A stretch of 64,000 bases of DNA. Origin: Treponema sp. GTDB lineage: Bacteria; Spirochaetota; Spirochaetia; Treponematales; Treponemataceae. The notes beneath the pieces were generated by a model. That model was not told where the DNA came from, ran no database searches, and worked only from the letters and a program-made list of their open reading frames with translations. This document shows positions 16,238 to 24,992 of the stretch, in pieces (position 1 is the first letter of the stretch; each line of letters opens with the position of its first letter). The stretch covers positions 1 to 64,000 of the forward strand of contig JAFYWB010000015.1 in assembly GCA_017549025.1 (NCBI GenBank). Reading direction: 5' to 3'. A program made the translations under genes and the position numbers.

Positions 16238-17527
16238 TCATTCTGTAACTCCCAAGGCATCCACAGGAGTCATTTTTACAGATTTCTGTACAGATAACAA
16301 TACTCCAAAAGTAGTTGTTACATATACTAAAATAGAAATAAGCAGAGATTGCAGAAAAGAGATTTTTGGCGAGAGATTTCCGTTTACCAAGAAAATATCA
16401 AAGGCTGGAATAAAGGAAAAGCTGAATAGAGAAATTCCCCAACATAAAATCCAAGAAAAAATCATACCTGCAACACAGCCCACGAAAATCAGCAAAGAGG
16501 TTTCAGAGAGCAATACAGAAAAAATACCTAACCGCTTCATACCTATAGCCTTGTAAATACCGATTTCATTGATTCGCTTCATTACAATAACTCGATAGGT
16601 GCTGCTAACACCCACCATTATGATTACCATAAGAATAAGAATTACAAAGGTAGAGATGATATTCATTGCATCTATCAGCACCTTCAAATCCTCTAGGTTA
16701 GCATATAAATCTACCAAGGCATACTGTGGCTCAGAAAACTTTCTACTGAGCAGCGGCTGATAAAACAACTCTTTATCATCTACCAAGGGAAACATGGTAA
16801 ATTCCTGCTCTAGCTGGGCTTGGAACCCCTCCACTTTTTCTTGGGTAATCTTGTACCCGTCTGGAAAATCAATACAGATTCTATTTGCCCAGGTTTGAGC
16901 CACATTATAGCTCTTTCTCAGGCAATCAATGTCCATGTAGGAAGTGTACATGCCGAACAAGCTCGAATCACGGAAAATTCCATGAACCTCCAACAATACC
17001 GTATTGGTGTAGCCTTTTGCAGTTTTCAGTAGAAAGGTAATGCTATCACCAACCTGCACACCCAAGGTTTCTGCAATCGGCTCTGAAAGTAACACTCCAT
17101 TGGAACCAGCCATATTCAGTGGGTTTCCTTCCAGATAATTAAAGCCTTGAAAAAGCTTCATCTCCTTGGAAAAATCAACTCCCTTGATAACTCGTTGCCG
17201 AGCCTCCGTTCCTTCAAAATAAAAGGAACTATAGTCTGCATCAAAGTCAAAACGAGAGGAAATCACCGAGCCTTCGGGAAAGACAGGAACCAATTTTTCT
17301 ATAAAATCATCTACATTAGGGAGAGTGAGCTCAGTTTTACCACCGATAAAGGTAAAATCACCACCATAATACAGCTTTGCCTTATCTTCCAAAGAAGAAA
17401 GCATTCCTTTCACCAGAAAAAGGCAAAACAAGGAGATGCCTACACCAACCATACACACAAGGAAGAGGGCGGTATATTGCTTTTTTCTATACAAAAGGGA
17501 ACGGAGTCCCAGCTTTAATCCGTACAT
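16238..17527 (-). CDS. FtsX/MacB-type ABC permease 1
   Basis: 429 residues with the LolC/E layout: one helix at 15-42, a large periplasmic domain (about 45-285), then three helices (about 288-315, 340-365, 390-415) carrying the FtsX domain. MKRINEIGIYKAIGM is the conserved cytoplasmic coupling segment. Start and stop codons overlap by one base with the upstream permease gene. Confidence 0.85.
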   Translation of the reverse strand: MYGLKLGLRSLLYRKKQYTALFLVCMVGVGISLFCLFLVKGMLSSLEDKAKLYYGGDFTFIGGKTELTLPNVDDFIEKLVPVFPEGSVISSRFDFDADYSSFYFEGTEARQRVIKGVDFSKEMKLFQGFNYLEGNPLNMAGSNGVLLSEPIAETLGVQVGDSITFLLKTAKGYTNTVLLEVHGIFRDSSLFGMYTSYMDIDCLRKSYNVAQTWANRICIDFPDGYKITQEKVEGFQAQLEQEFTMFPLVDDKELFYQPLLSRKFSEPQYALVDLYANLEDLKVLIDAMNIISTFVILILMVIIMVGVSSTYRVIVMKRINEIGIYKAIGMKRLGIFSVLLSETSLLIFVGCVAGMIFSWILCWGISLFSFSFIPAFDIFLVNGNLSPKISFLQSLLISILVYVTTTFGVLLSVQKSVKMTPVDALGVTE

Positions 17528-18957
17528 TAACGCACTCCCTGAATTGCTTCTATAGGCTGCACCTTAAGGGCTGTGATTACAGGATATATCCAACCAAGAA
17601 TTCCTAGACAGAGCATCAGGAACAGGATTTTTACCACATTACCAAAAGAAACACCTACCACCAAGGCTCCTTCTCCAAACAACTGAATCAAAAAGGAGTT
17701 GGTAAAGGTAATTTCCATAGAGGTAAGCCCCGAAGCTACAAGGCCACCCAACAGGCACCCAATCACCCCAGAAACAAGTGCCATAGAAACTGTTTCAATC
17801 ATACATTGTAAAGAAACAAAGAGTGATGAAGCTCCCAAGGCACGCATAGTTCCAATTTCACGTGTTCTATCAAGAACGCTAATCACAAGGGTATTGTTTA
17901 CCACGATAAATCCTGCAGCCATAACGATAAGAATACCAATGTTAAAAATCATTCGCATCCAATACAGATACAGTGCAGTACTTCCTGCCGCATGACGCCA
18001 ATTTACAGCTTCTACCGGCCATTCCTTTGACTTAAATTCCTTGTTCAACTTTTTTATAACCTGATTTACATCAGCACCATCTTGAACCTTGCATACAAGA
18101 TAATTCCAAGCGGTATTTTGAACATTTTCAAATTCTCCACCAGCAGCTTCTGTGGAAACAAAGGAGTCTGAAATATCCTCAAAAATTGCATCTACATCAC
18201 CTGCTGATGAAAATAAATCATCAAAATTTAAATCTTCATCCAAAAGATTGACAGTATCTTCAGCAAAGGAAGTGTCGTCATAGGAGTAGGAATCGGAAAT
18301 ATCCATAATCTCTCGTACTGTATCTGGATTTACCAAGGTAAAACGCTCAAAAATGACGTTGGGACTTTCGTAGCTGATGATTCCAGTAACAGGCACTGCA
18401 CGAATTCTAAAGGAGGTTCCATCAGCAATGGTAAACTGAACGGTTTTGCCCAGGGTAATACCAAGCTCTGCTGCTACCTTGTCTGATACAATCATTCCCT
18501 TTTCATTGTACCCATAGGCCCTTCCTTCTATGAGCCGAATCCCTTCCATCATATCTATGTAGCTATCACCCTGCACTCCAAACAGGCTCATGGTTTTTCG
18601 TGCCTTACCATTTTCTAGCATGGCTACACCAGAAACCTGTGGAATAAAATCGGAAATAGCGGGATGAGAAGAAATAAGCTCTACAATGGATTCATAGGGA
18701 AGAAGCTTTTCGATAACGGTAAGCTCGCCAGTAATGGGAGTTTCATCTCCAAATAAGCTCAAGGTAGCTTGAGAAACAGGCCGAATGATAAAATCACCAG
18801 TAAAGCTTTCTGTAAAGCTGGTTTGAACACCTTTTTCTGTACTGTCAAATATGGCATTAGAAACAACAAGAAGCACTGCAGCAAAACTCATAAAAAGAAT
18901 AATCACTGCAGAGCTTCTGCGGGATAAAATATTTTTGAAAGCCAGCTTAAAGAGCAT
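17527..18957 (-). CDS. FtsX/MacB-type ABC permease 2
   Basis: 476 residues, same topology: helix at 15-38, periplasmic domain to about 330 with an acidic stretch rich in Asp and Ser around 215-270, then three C-terminal helices. LDRTREIGTMRALGA is the FtsX coupling motif. It begins directly after the Wzz-like stop and ends overlapping permease 1. The pair would form a heterodimeric LolCE-like channel served by the convergent ATPase. Confidence 0.85.
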   Translation of the reverse strand: MLFKLAFKNILSRRSSAVIILFMSFAAVLLVVSNAIFDSTEKGVQTSFTESFTGDFIIRPVSQATLSLFGDETPITGELTVIEKLLPYESIVELISSHPAISDFIPQVSGVAMLENGKARKTMSLFGVQGDSYIDMMEGIRLIEGRAYGYNEKGMIVSDKVAAELGITLGKTVQFTIADGTSFRIRAVPVTGIISYESPNVIFERFTLVNPDTVREIMDISDSYSYDDTSFAEDTVNLLDEDLNFDDLFSSAGDVDAIFEDISDSFVSTEAAGGEFENVQNTAWNYLVCKVQDGADVNQVIKKLNKEFKSKEWPVEAVNWRHAAGSTALYLYWMRMIFNIGILIVMAAGFIVVNNTLVISVLDRTREIGTMRALGASSLFVSLQCMIETVSMALVSGVIGCLLGGLVASGLTSMEITFTNSFLIQLFGEGALVVGVSFGNVVKILFLMLCLGILGWIYPVITALKVQPIEAIQGVR

Positions 18958-19839
18958 CTACTTTCCGGCCTTCCATGCCTCTGAAAGAATTTTACTAGCC
19001 TGAGGATCTGCCTTGATGTTTCTGATGGCATTCAATGCAAAGGCCAAAAATACGGTTACAAAGAAGGCCGCAAAAGCCACGATAATAAGCTTCATCATTC
19101 TGCCTTGTGCAACAGGAAGAATAAAGGGCTCTCCCTGAATACGTAAAAATGCATTTCCTTCAGCCAAAGAGGAAGTAACATCAAGCAGCTTTACCTGTAG
19201 GTTTTGGCTGGAATTCATAATGGAATTTTGTCCTTCCATTGCTTTCAAGGCAGTCTCAGTAGAAGCTTGAATAGTTTTTAAACGAGGTACAATAAAATTA
19301 CCTATGGCATTATTTGCATTTGAAATATATTTTTTGATAAAATCATCACTTTTTTCTACATTCACCGAAGGAATTTCTACAGTTATTTTGATTGTATTTC
19401 CAACTTCACTAGCAAGAATTTTTAAGGCAGAACCAAACAAATTTTGTATCATCAAATTATACGAAGAAGCTGTTTCAGGTAGTGTATCCTTTGTAGAAAA
19501 AATAGGATTTTCTTTGTACAGGGCTGAAAAGCTTGACAAATTTTGCAATTCTTCCATAGCCAAACCCATTATCAAACCTTGCTTTGCATTACCTTTGAAA
19601 AATTCAGAGTCTAACGATGTTGGCAACTCATTAACAACAACTGTGTACGTTATAGTTTCTTTTACATTACTCAAAGTAGGAAAAGCTAATGGTACAATAA
19701 AAAGATATAAACCAGCTAAAAAAGTGATTAAAATTGTTCCAATCACAATTAATTTTCGATAACGAACAAGTACTGCGAATAAATCAATGAGGCTGATTTC
19801 CTCATCAGGATTCTGATTATGTTCAATTTGATTTTCCAT
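18958..19839 (-). CDS. Wzz-like polysaccharide chain-length determinant family protein
   Basis: 293 residues. N-terminal SLIDLFAVLVRYRKLIVIGT followed by a membrane helix (about 34-54), a periplasmic region (55-235) with predicted helices, and a second helix (about 245-268) near the C-terminus: the two-pass Wzz plan. GGAG precedes the start. It heads the operon with the two FtsX permeases, LolA-like and barrel genes. A role in glycan chain length is known for the family, but here it may simply be a scaffold of the export system. Confidence 0.65.
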   Translation of the reverse strand: MENQIEHNQNPDEEISLIDLFAVLVRYRKLIVIGTILITFLAGLYLFIVPLAFPTLSNVKETITYTVVVNELPTSLDSEFFKGNAKQGLIMGLAMEELQNLSSFSALYKENPIFSTKDTLPETASSYNLMIQNLFGSALKILASEVGNTIKITVEIPSVNVEKSDDFIKKYISNANNAIGNFIVPRLKTIQASTETALKAMEGQNSIMNSSQNLQVKLLDVTSSLAEGNAFLRIQGEPFILPVAQGRMMKLIIVAFAAFFVTVFLAFALNAIRNIKADPQASKILSEAWKAGK

Positions 19840-19861
19840 ATAAACTCCAACCCATAATAAT

Positions 19862-19879
19862 AGCTATAAAATTATAGCT
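19862..19879. promoter_or_regulatory. Palindrome upstream of the Wzz-like gene
   Basis: AGCTATA (19862-19868) and TATAGCT (19873-19879) form an inverted repeat with a 4-nt centre in the divergent region before metH. It could be an operator; no regulator is identified. Confidence 0.35.
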
Positions 19880-20002
19880 GAAATCCTTCATTATTTCAAT
19901 GTAGAAAACAAGAGGTTTCCTGCAACCCTTCCCTTGCAACTTCATTTTATCGTATACTAAAGCCCAGTTTACATTTTATTCATCTACATTTATGGAGATT
20001 TT

Positions 20003-22741
20003 ATGACTAACATTAAAGATATAATTGGAAAGGAAATACTTTTTTTTGATGGTGGAACGGGCTCCCTTTTGCAGGCTCAAGGGCTTATTCCCGGAGAGCT
20101 GCCAGAAACCTGGAACATTACCCACAAGGAACAGATTATCACCCTCCACTACAATTATTTTCGCTCCGGTGCCAACATCATCAAGACAAATACCTTTGGT
20201 GCCAACAGCCTAAAATTTCCAGTGGGAAAGGCTTTTACCAAGGAAGGATTTGCCCTGAAAAAATCAAGCCAGCAGGAACAGCACCTTTCTTCCAGCTGTG
20301 GCTGCGGCTGCCACAATCACCAGCAGGCAGAGACAAGCTTCCAGCCAGAATGTGAAGATTTTACCCTGGAGCAAATCATTTCCGCAGCCTTGGATAATGC
20401 CAACCAAGCCAGAAGCCGCATCGAGGCAGATAGCATTTCCCCAAAAGAGCTGGAGGAACTACGGAACAACCACTTGGTACCAGCTCAAGAAAATCCTGCC
20501 TGTCGCCATCACTTTATTGCCTTGGACATTGGCCCTGCAGGTAAATTGCTGGAGCCACTGGGAGATTTAAGCTTTGATGCAGCGGTGGAGCTTTTTGCCC
20601 AGGTGATTCGTTGTGCCATTCCAGCTAATTACTGCACAGGAGCACAGCTTCCCTTTGACCTGGTGCTCATCGAAACCATGAACGACTGCTACGAAGCTAA
20701 GGCCGCAGTTATTGCCGCTAAGGAAATAATGGAAGAAACAGGCACAAGCTTTCCCATCTTTGTTACCACCGTTTACGATGAATCTGCCAAATCCCTCACT
20801 GGCTCCGACCCACAAACCATGGTCACTATTTTGGAGGGCTTGGGAGTCAGCGGCCTTGGTATGAACTGCAGCTTGGGTCCGGTGCAAATGGCCCCCATTG
20901 TGGACATGCTGGTACAGGAAGCAAGCACTCCCCTCATCGTCAATCCCAACGCAGGCCTGCCCCGCAGTGAAGATGGACGCACCGTCTACGACATTTCCCC
21001 AGAGCAATTTGCCCAGATTGTGTCTGGCTTTGTGGACAAGGGAGTTGCCATTGTAGGTGGTTGTTGTGGAACCACCCCAGAGCATATTTGTCGCTTGGTG
21101 GATGCCTGCCACCACAAAGCCTGTCCCACCACCCAAGACAAAGGATTTTCTCGCATTACTAGCTACACCCGCACTGTGGAGCTGGGGAATAAGCCAGTGC
21201 TGGTGGGTGAGCGAATCAATCCCACAGGAAAGAAGCGGTTCAAGCAGGCCCTAAAGGAAAACGACCTGCCCTACATCATCAACGAGGGCTTGTCTCAAGA
21301 GGACAAGGGGGTTCACGTGCTGGATGTAAACGTGGGCCTGCCAGAAATTGATGAGGTAGCCATGCTAAAATCCGTAGTGAAGGAATTGCAAAGTGTTACA
21401 GAGCTTCCCCTTCAGCTAGATACCTCCGACCCCATTGCCATGGAAGCCGCCATGAGATTGTACAACGGAAAAGCCCTCATCAACTCCGTAAACGGAAAGG
21501 CCGAGGTTATGGCAGAGGTCTTTCCCTTGGTAAAAAAATACGGCGGTGTAGTGGTGGCCCTCACCTTGGACGAAGATGGAATTCCAGACACAGCAGAAGG
21601 GCGCATTGCCATTGTAGAAAAGATTTACGCCACCGCCGCCACCTACGGCATTGGAAAAAAGGACATTATCATCGACCCGCTGGCCATGGCAATTAGCTCC
21701 GACACCTCCGCCGCAAAGGCCACCTTGGATGCATTGCACGCCGTAAAAACACGCTTTGGCGGCACCACCATTCTTGGCGTATCCAACATTTCCTTCGGTC
21801 TGCCCCAGCGAGAGCTCATAACTGCTGCCTTCTTTACCATGGCCATGGAACGGGGCCTTAGTGCCGCCATCATGAATCCCAACGCCACCGAAATGATGAA
21901 GGCCTACACCTGCTATTGCACCCTTCGTGGCTTTGACCCCAACTGCACCGCCTACATCGACTTTGCCCTGAAATATCAGGAGCAAGAAGAAGCCAAGGCT
22001 GCAAAACTTGCCCAAAGTGCCAGCGGAACTGCAACCTCTGGAAGTCAAGAAGCCACTGGCGGTGCAACTGGTCCCGCAGACGGAAACAGCATTGTTGCCC
22101 CCGACGGAACAGTGTTGAACAAAAATACCCTGCAATACGCCGTTGTCCGTGGTCTTAAGCCAGAAGCTCACCAATATACCGCAGCACTGCTTTCTACCAC
22201 AGCACCCTTGGACATTATCAACCAGCACTTGATTCCCGCCTTGGACATTGTGGGCAAGGGCTTTGAAACAAAGAAGCTCTTTTTGCCCCAGCTTTTGATG
22301 AGTGCAGAGGCTGCCAAGGCTTCCTTTGAGCTGCTCAAGGAGCACATGATTAAAACTGGTACCAAGGAAGAATCCAAGGGCACCGTTGTGCTGGCCACCG
22401 TCAAGGGCGACATTCACGACATTGGCAAAAACATCGTGAAGGTGCTGATGGAAAACTACAGCTTTACCGTCATTGACCTGGGCCGAGATGTGGCTCCAGA
22501 AAAAGTTTTGGAAACAGTGCTGGAGCATAACATCAAGCTGGTGGGACTTTCCGCCCTCATGACCACCACTGTTCCTTCCATGGAAGCCACCATCAAGCTG
22601 CTGCGGGAAAAAGCCCCAGGTTGTACCGTGTGCGTTGGTGGAGCTGTTATGACAAAGGAATATGCCAACATGATTGGAGCCGACTTTTACGGCAAGGATG
22701 CGCTGGAAACCGTCCGCTTTGCCCAGGAATTCTTTTCATAA
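20003..22741 (+). CDS. metH: Cobalamin-dependent methionine synthase without the reactivation domain
   Basis: 912 residues. Homocysteine domain (about 1-370) with zinc Cys in GMNCSLG (near 289) and GGCCGTT (near 353). Pterin-binding domain (about 390-650) opens with VGERINPTGKKRFK. Cap and B12 domain (about 700-912) has the cobalt-ligand motif DIHDIGKNIV near 804. It stops there, so the roughly 300-residue AdoMet reactivation domain of E. coli MetH is missing. The first domain carries an unusual Cys/His insertion, SSCGCGCHNHQQ near 97-108, and a Gly/Ala/Ser-rich linker separates pterin and cap parts (about 670-700). TGGAGA precedes the ATG. No B12 riboswitch fits in the short upstream gap. 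Confidence 0.92.
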   Translation: MTNIKDIIGKEILFFDGGTGSLLQAQGLIPGELPETWNITHKEQIITLHYNYFRSGANIIKTNTFGANSLKFPVGKAFTKEGFALKKSSQQEQHLSSSCGCGCHNHQQAETSFQPECEDFTLEQIISAALDNANQARSRIEADSISPKELEELRNNHLVPAQENPACRHHFIALDIGPAGKLLEPLGDLSFDAAVELFAQVIRCAIPANYCTGAQLPFDLVLIETMNDCYEAKAAVIAAKEIMEETGTSFPIFVTTVYDESAKSLTGSDPQTMVTILEGLGVSGLGMNCSLGPVQMAPIVDMLVQEASTPLIVNPNAGLPRSEDGRTVYDISPEQFAQIVSGFVDKGVAIVGGCCGTTPEHICRLVDACHHKACPTTQDKGFSRITSYTRTVELGNKPVLVGERINPTGKKRFKQALKENDLPYIINEGLSQEDKGVHVLDVNVGLPEIDEVAMLKSVVKELQSVTELPLQLDTSDPIAMEAAMRLYNGKALINSVNGKAEVMAEVFPLVKKYGGVVVALTLDEDGIPDTAEGRIAIVEKIYATAATYGIGKKDIIIDPLAMAISSDTSAAKATLDALHAVKTRFGGTTILGVSNISFGLPQRELITAAFFTMAMERGLSAAIMNPNATEMMKAYTCYCTLRGFDPNCTAYIDFALKYQEQEEAKAAKLAQSASGTATSGSQEATGGATGPADGNSIVAPDGTVLNKNTLQYAVVRGLKPEAHQYTAALLSTTAPLDIINQHLIPALDIVGKGFETKKLFLPQLLMSAEAAKASFELLKEHMIKTGTKEESKGTVVLATVKGDIHDIGKNIVKVLMENYSFTVIDLGRDVAPEKVLETVLEHNIKLVGLSALMTTTVPSMEATIKLLREKAPGCTVCVGGAVMTKEYANMIGADFYGKDALETVRFAQEFFS

Positions 22742-22785
22742 AGCTGCTTCCACAGGTTGCTGATTTTTTTGTTAATCTAACAAAA

Positions 22786-22822
22786 TTACGGAGATTTAAA
22801 TTAATACGTTAAATCTCCGTAA
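22786..22822. repeat. Palindromic repeat, copy 1 (3' side of DUF4143 ATPase)
   Basis: TTACGGAGATTTAA (22786-22799) and its exact complement (22809-22822) form a 14-bp stem with a 9-nt loop. The same arms recur at 24056-24092. Confidence 0.9.
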
Positions 22823-22829
22823 CAAATTA

Positions 22830-24035
22830 TTAAAAATCTAATCTAAATGCTTGTTTTTTTGTATTAAAAAGCTCTGATATTTGGGAAAAATTATAGAATC
22901 CAAAATTTTTATATGATTCATAACAATCTCCACTGTATATTACAATGCCATCATTTGAATCACTAAAAATATCTTCTTTGTATTTTGCAGAAAAATTTTT
23001 CATATTTTTACAAAACTCCTCATTCAAGGCTTTTCCACTTTTAATTTCAAAAAGCTTTAATTTTCCTTCTTCCTTCAATATCAAATCAATTTCTAGGCCG
23101 TTTGAATTTCTATAAAAAAATAGATTTGGTTCTAATCCTAGATTTAACCTGGTTTTTAAGGCTTCAGTAACCACCAGATTTTCAAAAATATTTCCCAGCA
23201 AAGGATCTCTGAGCATTTGACTTGGAGTTTCAATTCCTAATAAATATGAAACAAGTCCTGTATCACAAAAATATATTTTAGGCGTTTTTACAACTTGACT
23301 CGTACGATTTTTATACCATGGTTTCAATGTATAAATTATATGAGAAGCTTTCAAAATCGAAATCCATGAACCAATTGTTGGACTAGAAATCCCCACCTCG
23401 GCAGCTAATCCAGCATTATTAACAAGTTGCCCTGTACGACCCGCTAATAATCGTAAAAATTTTTCAAATCGAATTAAATCATGAACTGCTGCAATTTGAA
23501 CTATATCACGTTCAAGATATGTATTTACATAATTTTTGTAATATTCAAAAGGAGAATGACCTGGTTCAGAATACAAAAATGGCATAAAACCAGAAACCAG
23601 CTGAGTATCTCTGTCTAACTTTATATTTGCAGAATATAATTCCGAAATTGAAAGTGGTAACATTTGAACTATTCCTGTTCTTCCTGCCAAAGACTGAGAA
23701 ATAGATGATTTCAGAGAGATTTGTTGGCTACCAGTAATTACATATTGACCCTTCTTTTGATTTTTATCGATTCTAACTTGAATAGCACTCAATAGTTCTG
23801 GAACTCTTTGAATTTCATCTATGATAACAGGTTCTGGAAATTTAACGAAAAATTCTTCTGAATCATTTTTTGCCAAAGCTCGAACATTCATATCCTCAAG
23901 ATTTGCATATGAGAAATTTGGAAAAAGATTTTTTGCCAAAGTTGTTTTTCCACATTGACGAGGGCCAAAAATTGTTACAGAAAAATATTCATTCATCAAT
24001 GATAATACATGGTTTTCAATCGTTCTCTTCAACAT
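22830..24035 (-). CDS. AAA-family ATPase with C-terminal DUF4143
   Basis: 401 residues. Walker A GPRQCGKTT near 24-32, Walker B VIIDEIQRVPELL near 70-82, sensor-like VITGSQQ near 99, then a winged-helix/DUF4143 part ending with a PD-(D/E)XK-like NGLEIDLILKEEGKLKLFEIKSGK strand near 322-345. Function of the family is unsettled. Its codon use is AT-rich compared with metH and the thioesterase on either side. Two copies of the same palindrome bracket it, at 13-20 nt from stop and start, as if it were a cassette. Confidence 0.85.
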   Translation of the reverse strand: MLKRTIENHVLSLMNEYFSVTIFGPRQCGKTTLAKNLFPNFSYANLEDMNVRALAKNDSEEFFVKFPEPVIIDEIQRVPELLSAIQVRIDKNQKKGQYVITGSQQISLKSSISQSLAGRTGIVQMLPLSISELYSANIKLDRDTQLVSGFMPFLYSEPGHSPFEYYKNYVNTYLERDIVQIAAVHDLIRFEKFLRLLAGRTGQLVNNAGLAAEVGISSPTIGSWISILKASHIIYTLKPWYKNRTSQVVKTPKIYFCDTGLVSYLLGIETPSQMLRDPLLGNIFENLVVTEALKTRLNLGLEPNLFFYRNSNGLEIDLILKEEGKLKLFEIKSGKALNEEFCKNMKNFSAKYKEDIFSDSNDGIVIYSGDCYESYKNFGFYNFSQISELFNTKKQAFRLDF

Positions 24036-24055
24036 ACCTATATATTAAAATGGAT

Positions 24056-24092
24056 TTACGGAGATTTCAAGTGATACTTTAAATCTCCGTAA
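24056..24092. repeat. Palindromic repeat, copy 2 (5' side of DUF4143 ATPase)
   Basis: TTACGGAGATTT (24056-24067) pairs with AAATCTCCGTAA (24081-24092), loop 13 nt. The outer arms are identical to copy 1; only the loop differs. Confidence 0.9.
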
Positions 24093-24181
24093 GTTTTCAT
24101 AATCAATCAAAGTAACTGTAAAACCTACTCTATTTTGTATCATTGCTGATTTTCAAAATAAAGATGAAGGCTTCTCCCGCT

Positions 24182-24209
24182 TTTACTTTTTATTTTCCCA
24201 TGTTATAAT
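24182..24209 (+). promoter_or_regulatory. Leaderless promoter of the acyl-ACP thioesterase gene
   Basis: TATAAT at 24204-24209 lies six bases before the ATG at 24216, with a weak TTTACT -35 (24182-24187) 16 nt upstream. No Shine-Dalgarno is present. Confidence 0.65.
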
Positions 24210-24215
24210 CTGCCT

Positions 24216-24962
24216 ATGTTACATTTTAAGCAATGGCACGAAGACACCATTTTTTATCGTGAAATGCAGCCTTATTTCGGTCAGTGCGACCGTTTCCAAC
24301 GATTGAATCTGGCAGAATTGCTGCTAGCCACCTCCGACAGCGCCGTGGAGGACTATTATCAGCGGGGCATGGGCTATCAGGTGCTGAAGGACAATAATTT
24401 TGCCATCCTTGTTTCTCGAGTCAGCTTGAGAATCCACAGTCATCCCAAAGCAAACCAGCCCTTCCGAGTAAAGACCTGGGAAGAAGCTCCCGCAGGCTTA
24501 CAGCTCACCCGCCGCTACGAGCTTTTTGACATGAATGACAAGCATCTTCTTTCTGGTAGCAGCACCTGGGTATTGGTGAACCTGAAAAATCGCCGAATCA
24601 TGCGTCCTTCAGATTTTACCCTGCGAGAAGCGCCCACCTTTACCACAGAATTCTGCGGTTTGCCCTGCGGAAAAATCACCGCCAAGGAAAACATGACGGT
24701 GGTAGATGAGCGAACCATCCACTTCAGCGACATTGACGCCAATGGCCACATGAGCAACGCCCGCTACGGAGCCTACATCATGGACTGCCTCCCTCCTGAG
24801 TTCCAGCAGAAAGACATTAAGGATTTCCGTATCAACTACGCCCACGAGGCAAAGGAAGGAGACCGACTCCAGCTTTTGGCAGATTTTTCCAATCCTGAAT
24901 TGGTTCACGTTTCTGGCATTACCCCAGAAGGTACCTGTTTTGAAAGCGAGCTGTACTATTAA
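24216..24962 (+). CDS. Acyl-ACP thioesterase
   Basis: 248 residues with two hotdog domains. The N-terminal one begins YFGQCDRFQRLNLAELLLATSDSA and contains RVSLRIHSHPKANQPFRVKTW. The second has DIDANGHMSNARYGAYIMD (near 172-190), containing the Asp-Asn-His set of FatA-like bacterial thioesterases. It should release fatty acids from acyl-ACP in the cytoplasm. It stands alone between two minus-strand genes. Confidence 0.85.
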   Translation: MLHFKQWHEDTIFYREMQPYFGQCDRFQRLNLAELLLATSDSAVEDYYQRGMGYQVLKDNNFAILVSRVSLRIHSHPKANQPFRVKTWEEAPAGLQLTRRYELFDMNDKHLLSGSSTWVLVNLKNRRIMRPSDFTLREAPTFTTEFCGLPCGKITAKENMTVVDERTIHFSDIDANGHMSNARYGAYIMDCLPPEFQQKDIKDFRINYAHEAKEGDRLQLLADFSNPELVHVSGITPEGTCFESELYY

Positions 24963-24992
24963 TTCCAGCTGCCACAGTTTTTACTAGTTGCC

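Noticed and set aside
19840-20002. B12 or SAM riboswitch upstream of metH
   Set aside because: The gap is short, contains the divergent promoter of the Wzz-like gene, and shows no B12-box or SAM-type core.
21416-22528. 370-residue open frame antisense to metH
   Set aside because: It mirrors metH codon structure, has no ribosome site and reads as Gly/His/Val-rich noise typical of antisense frames.
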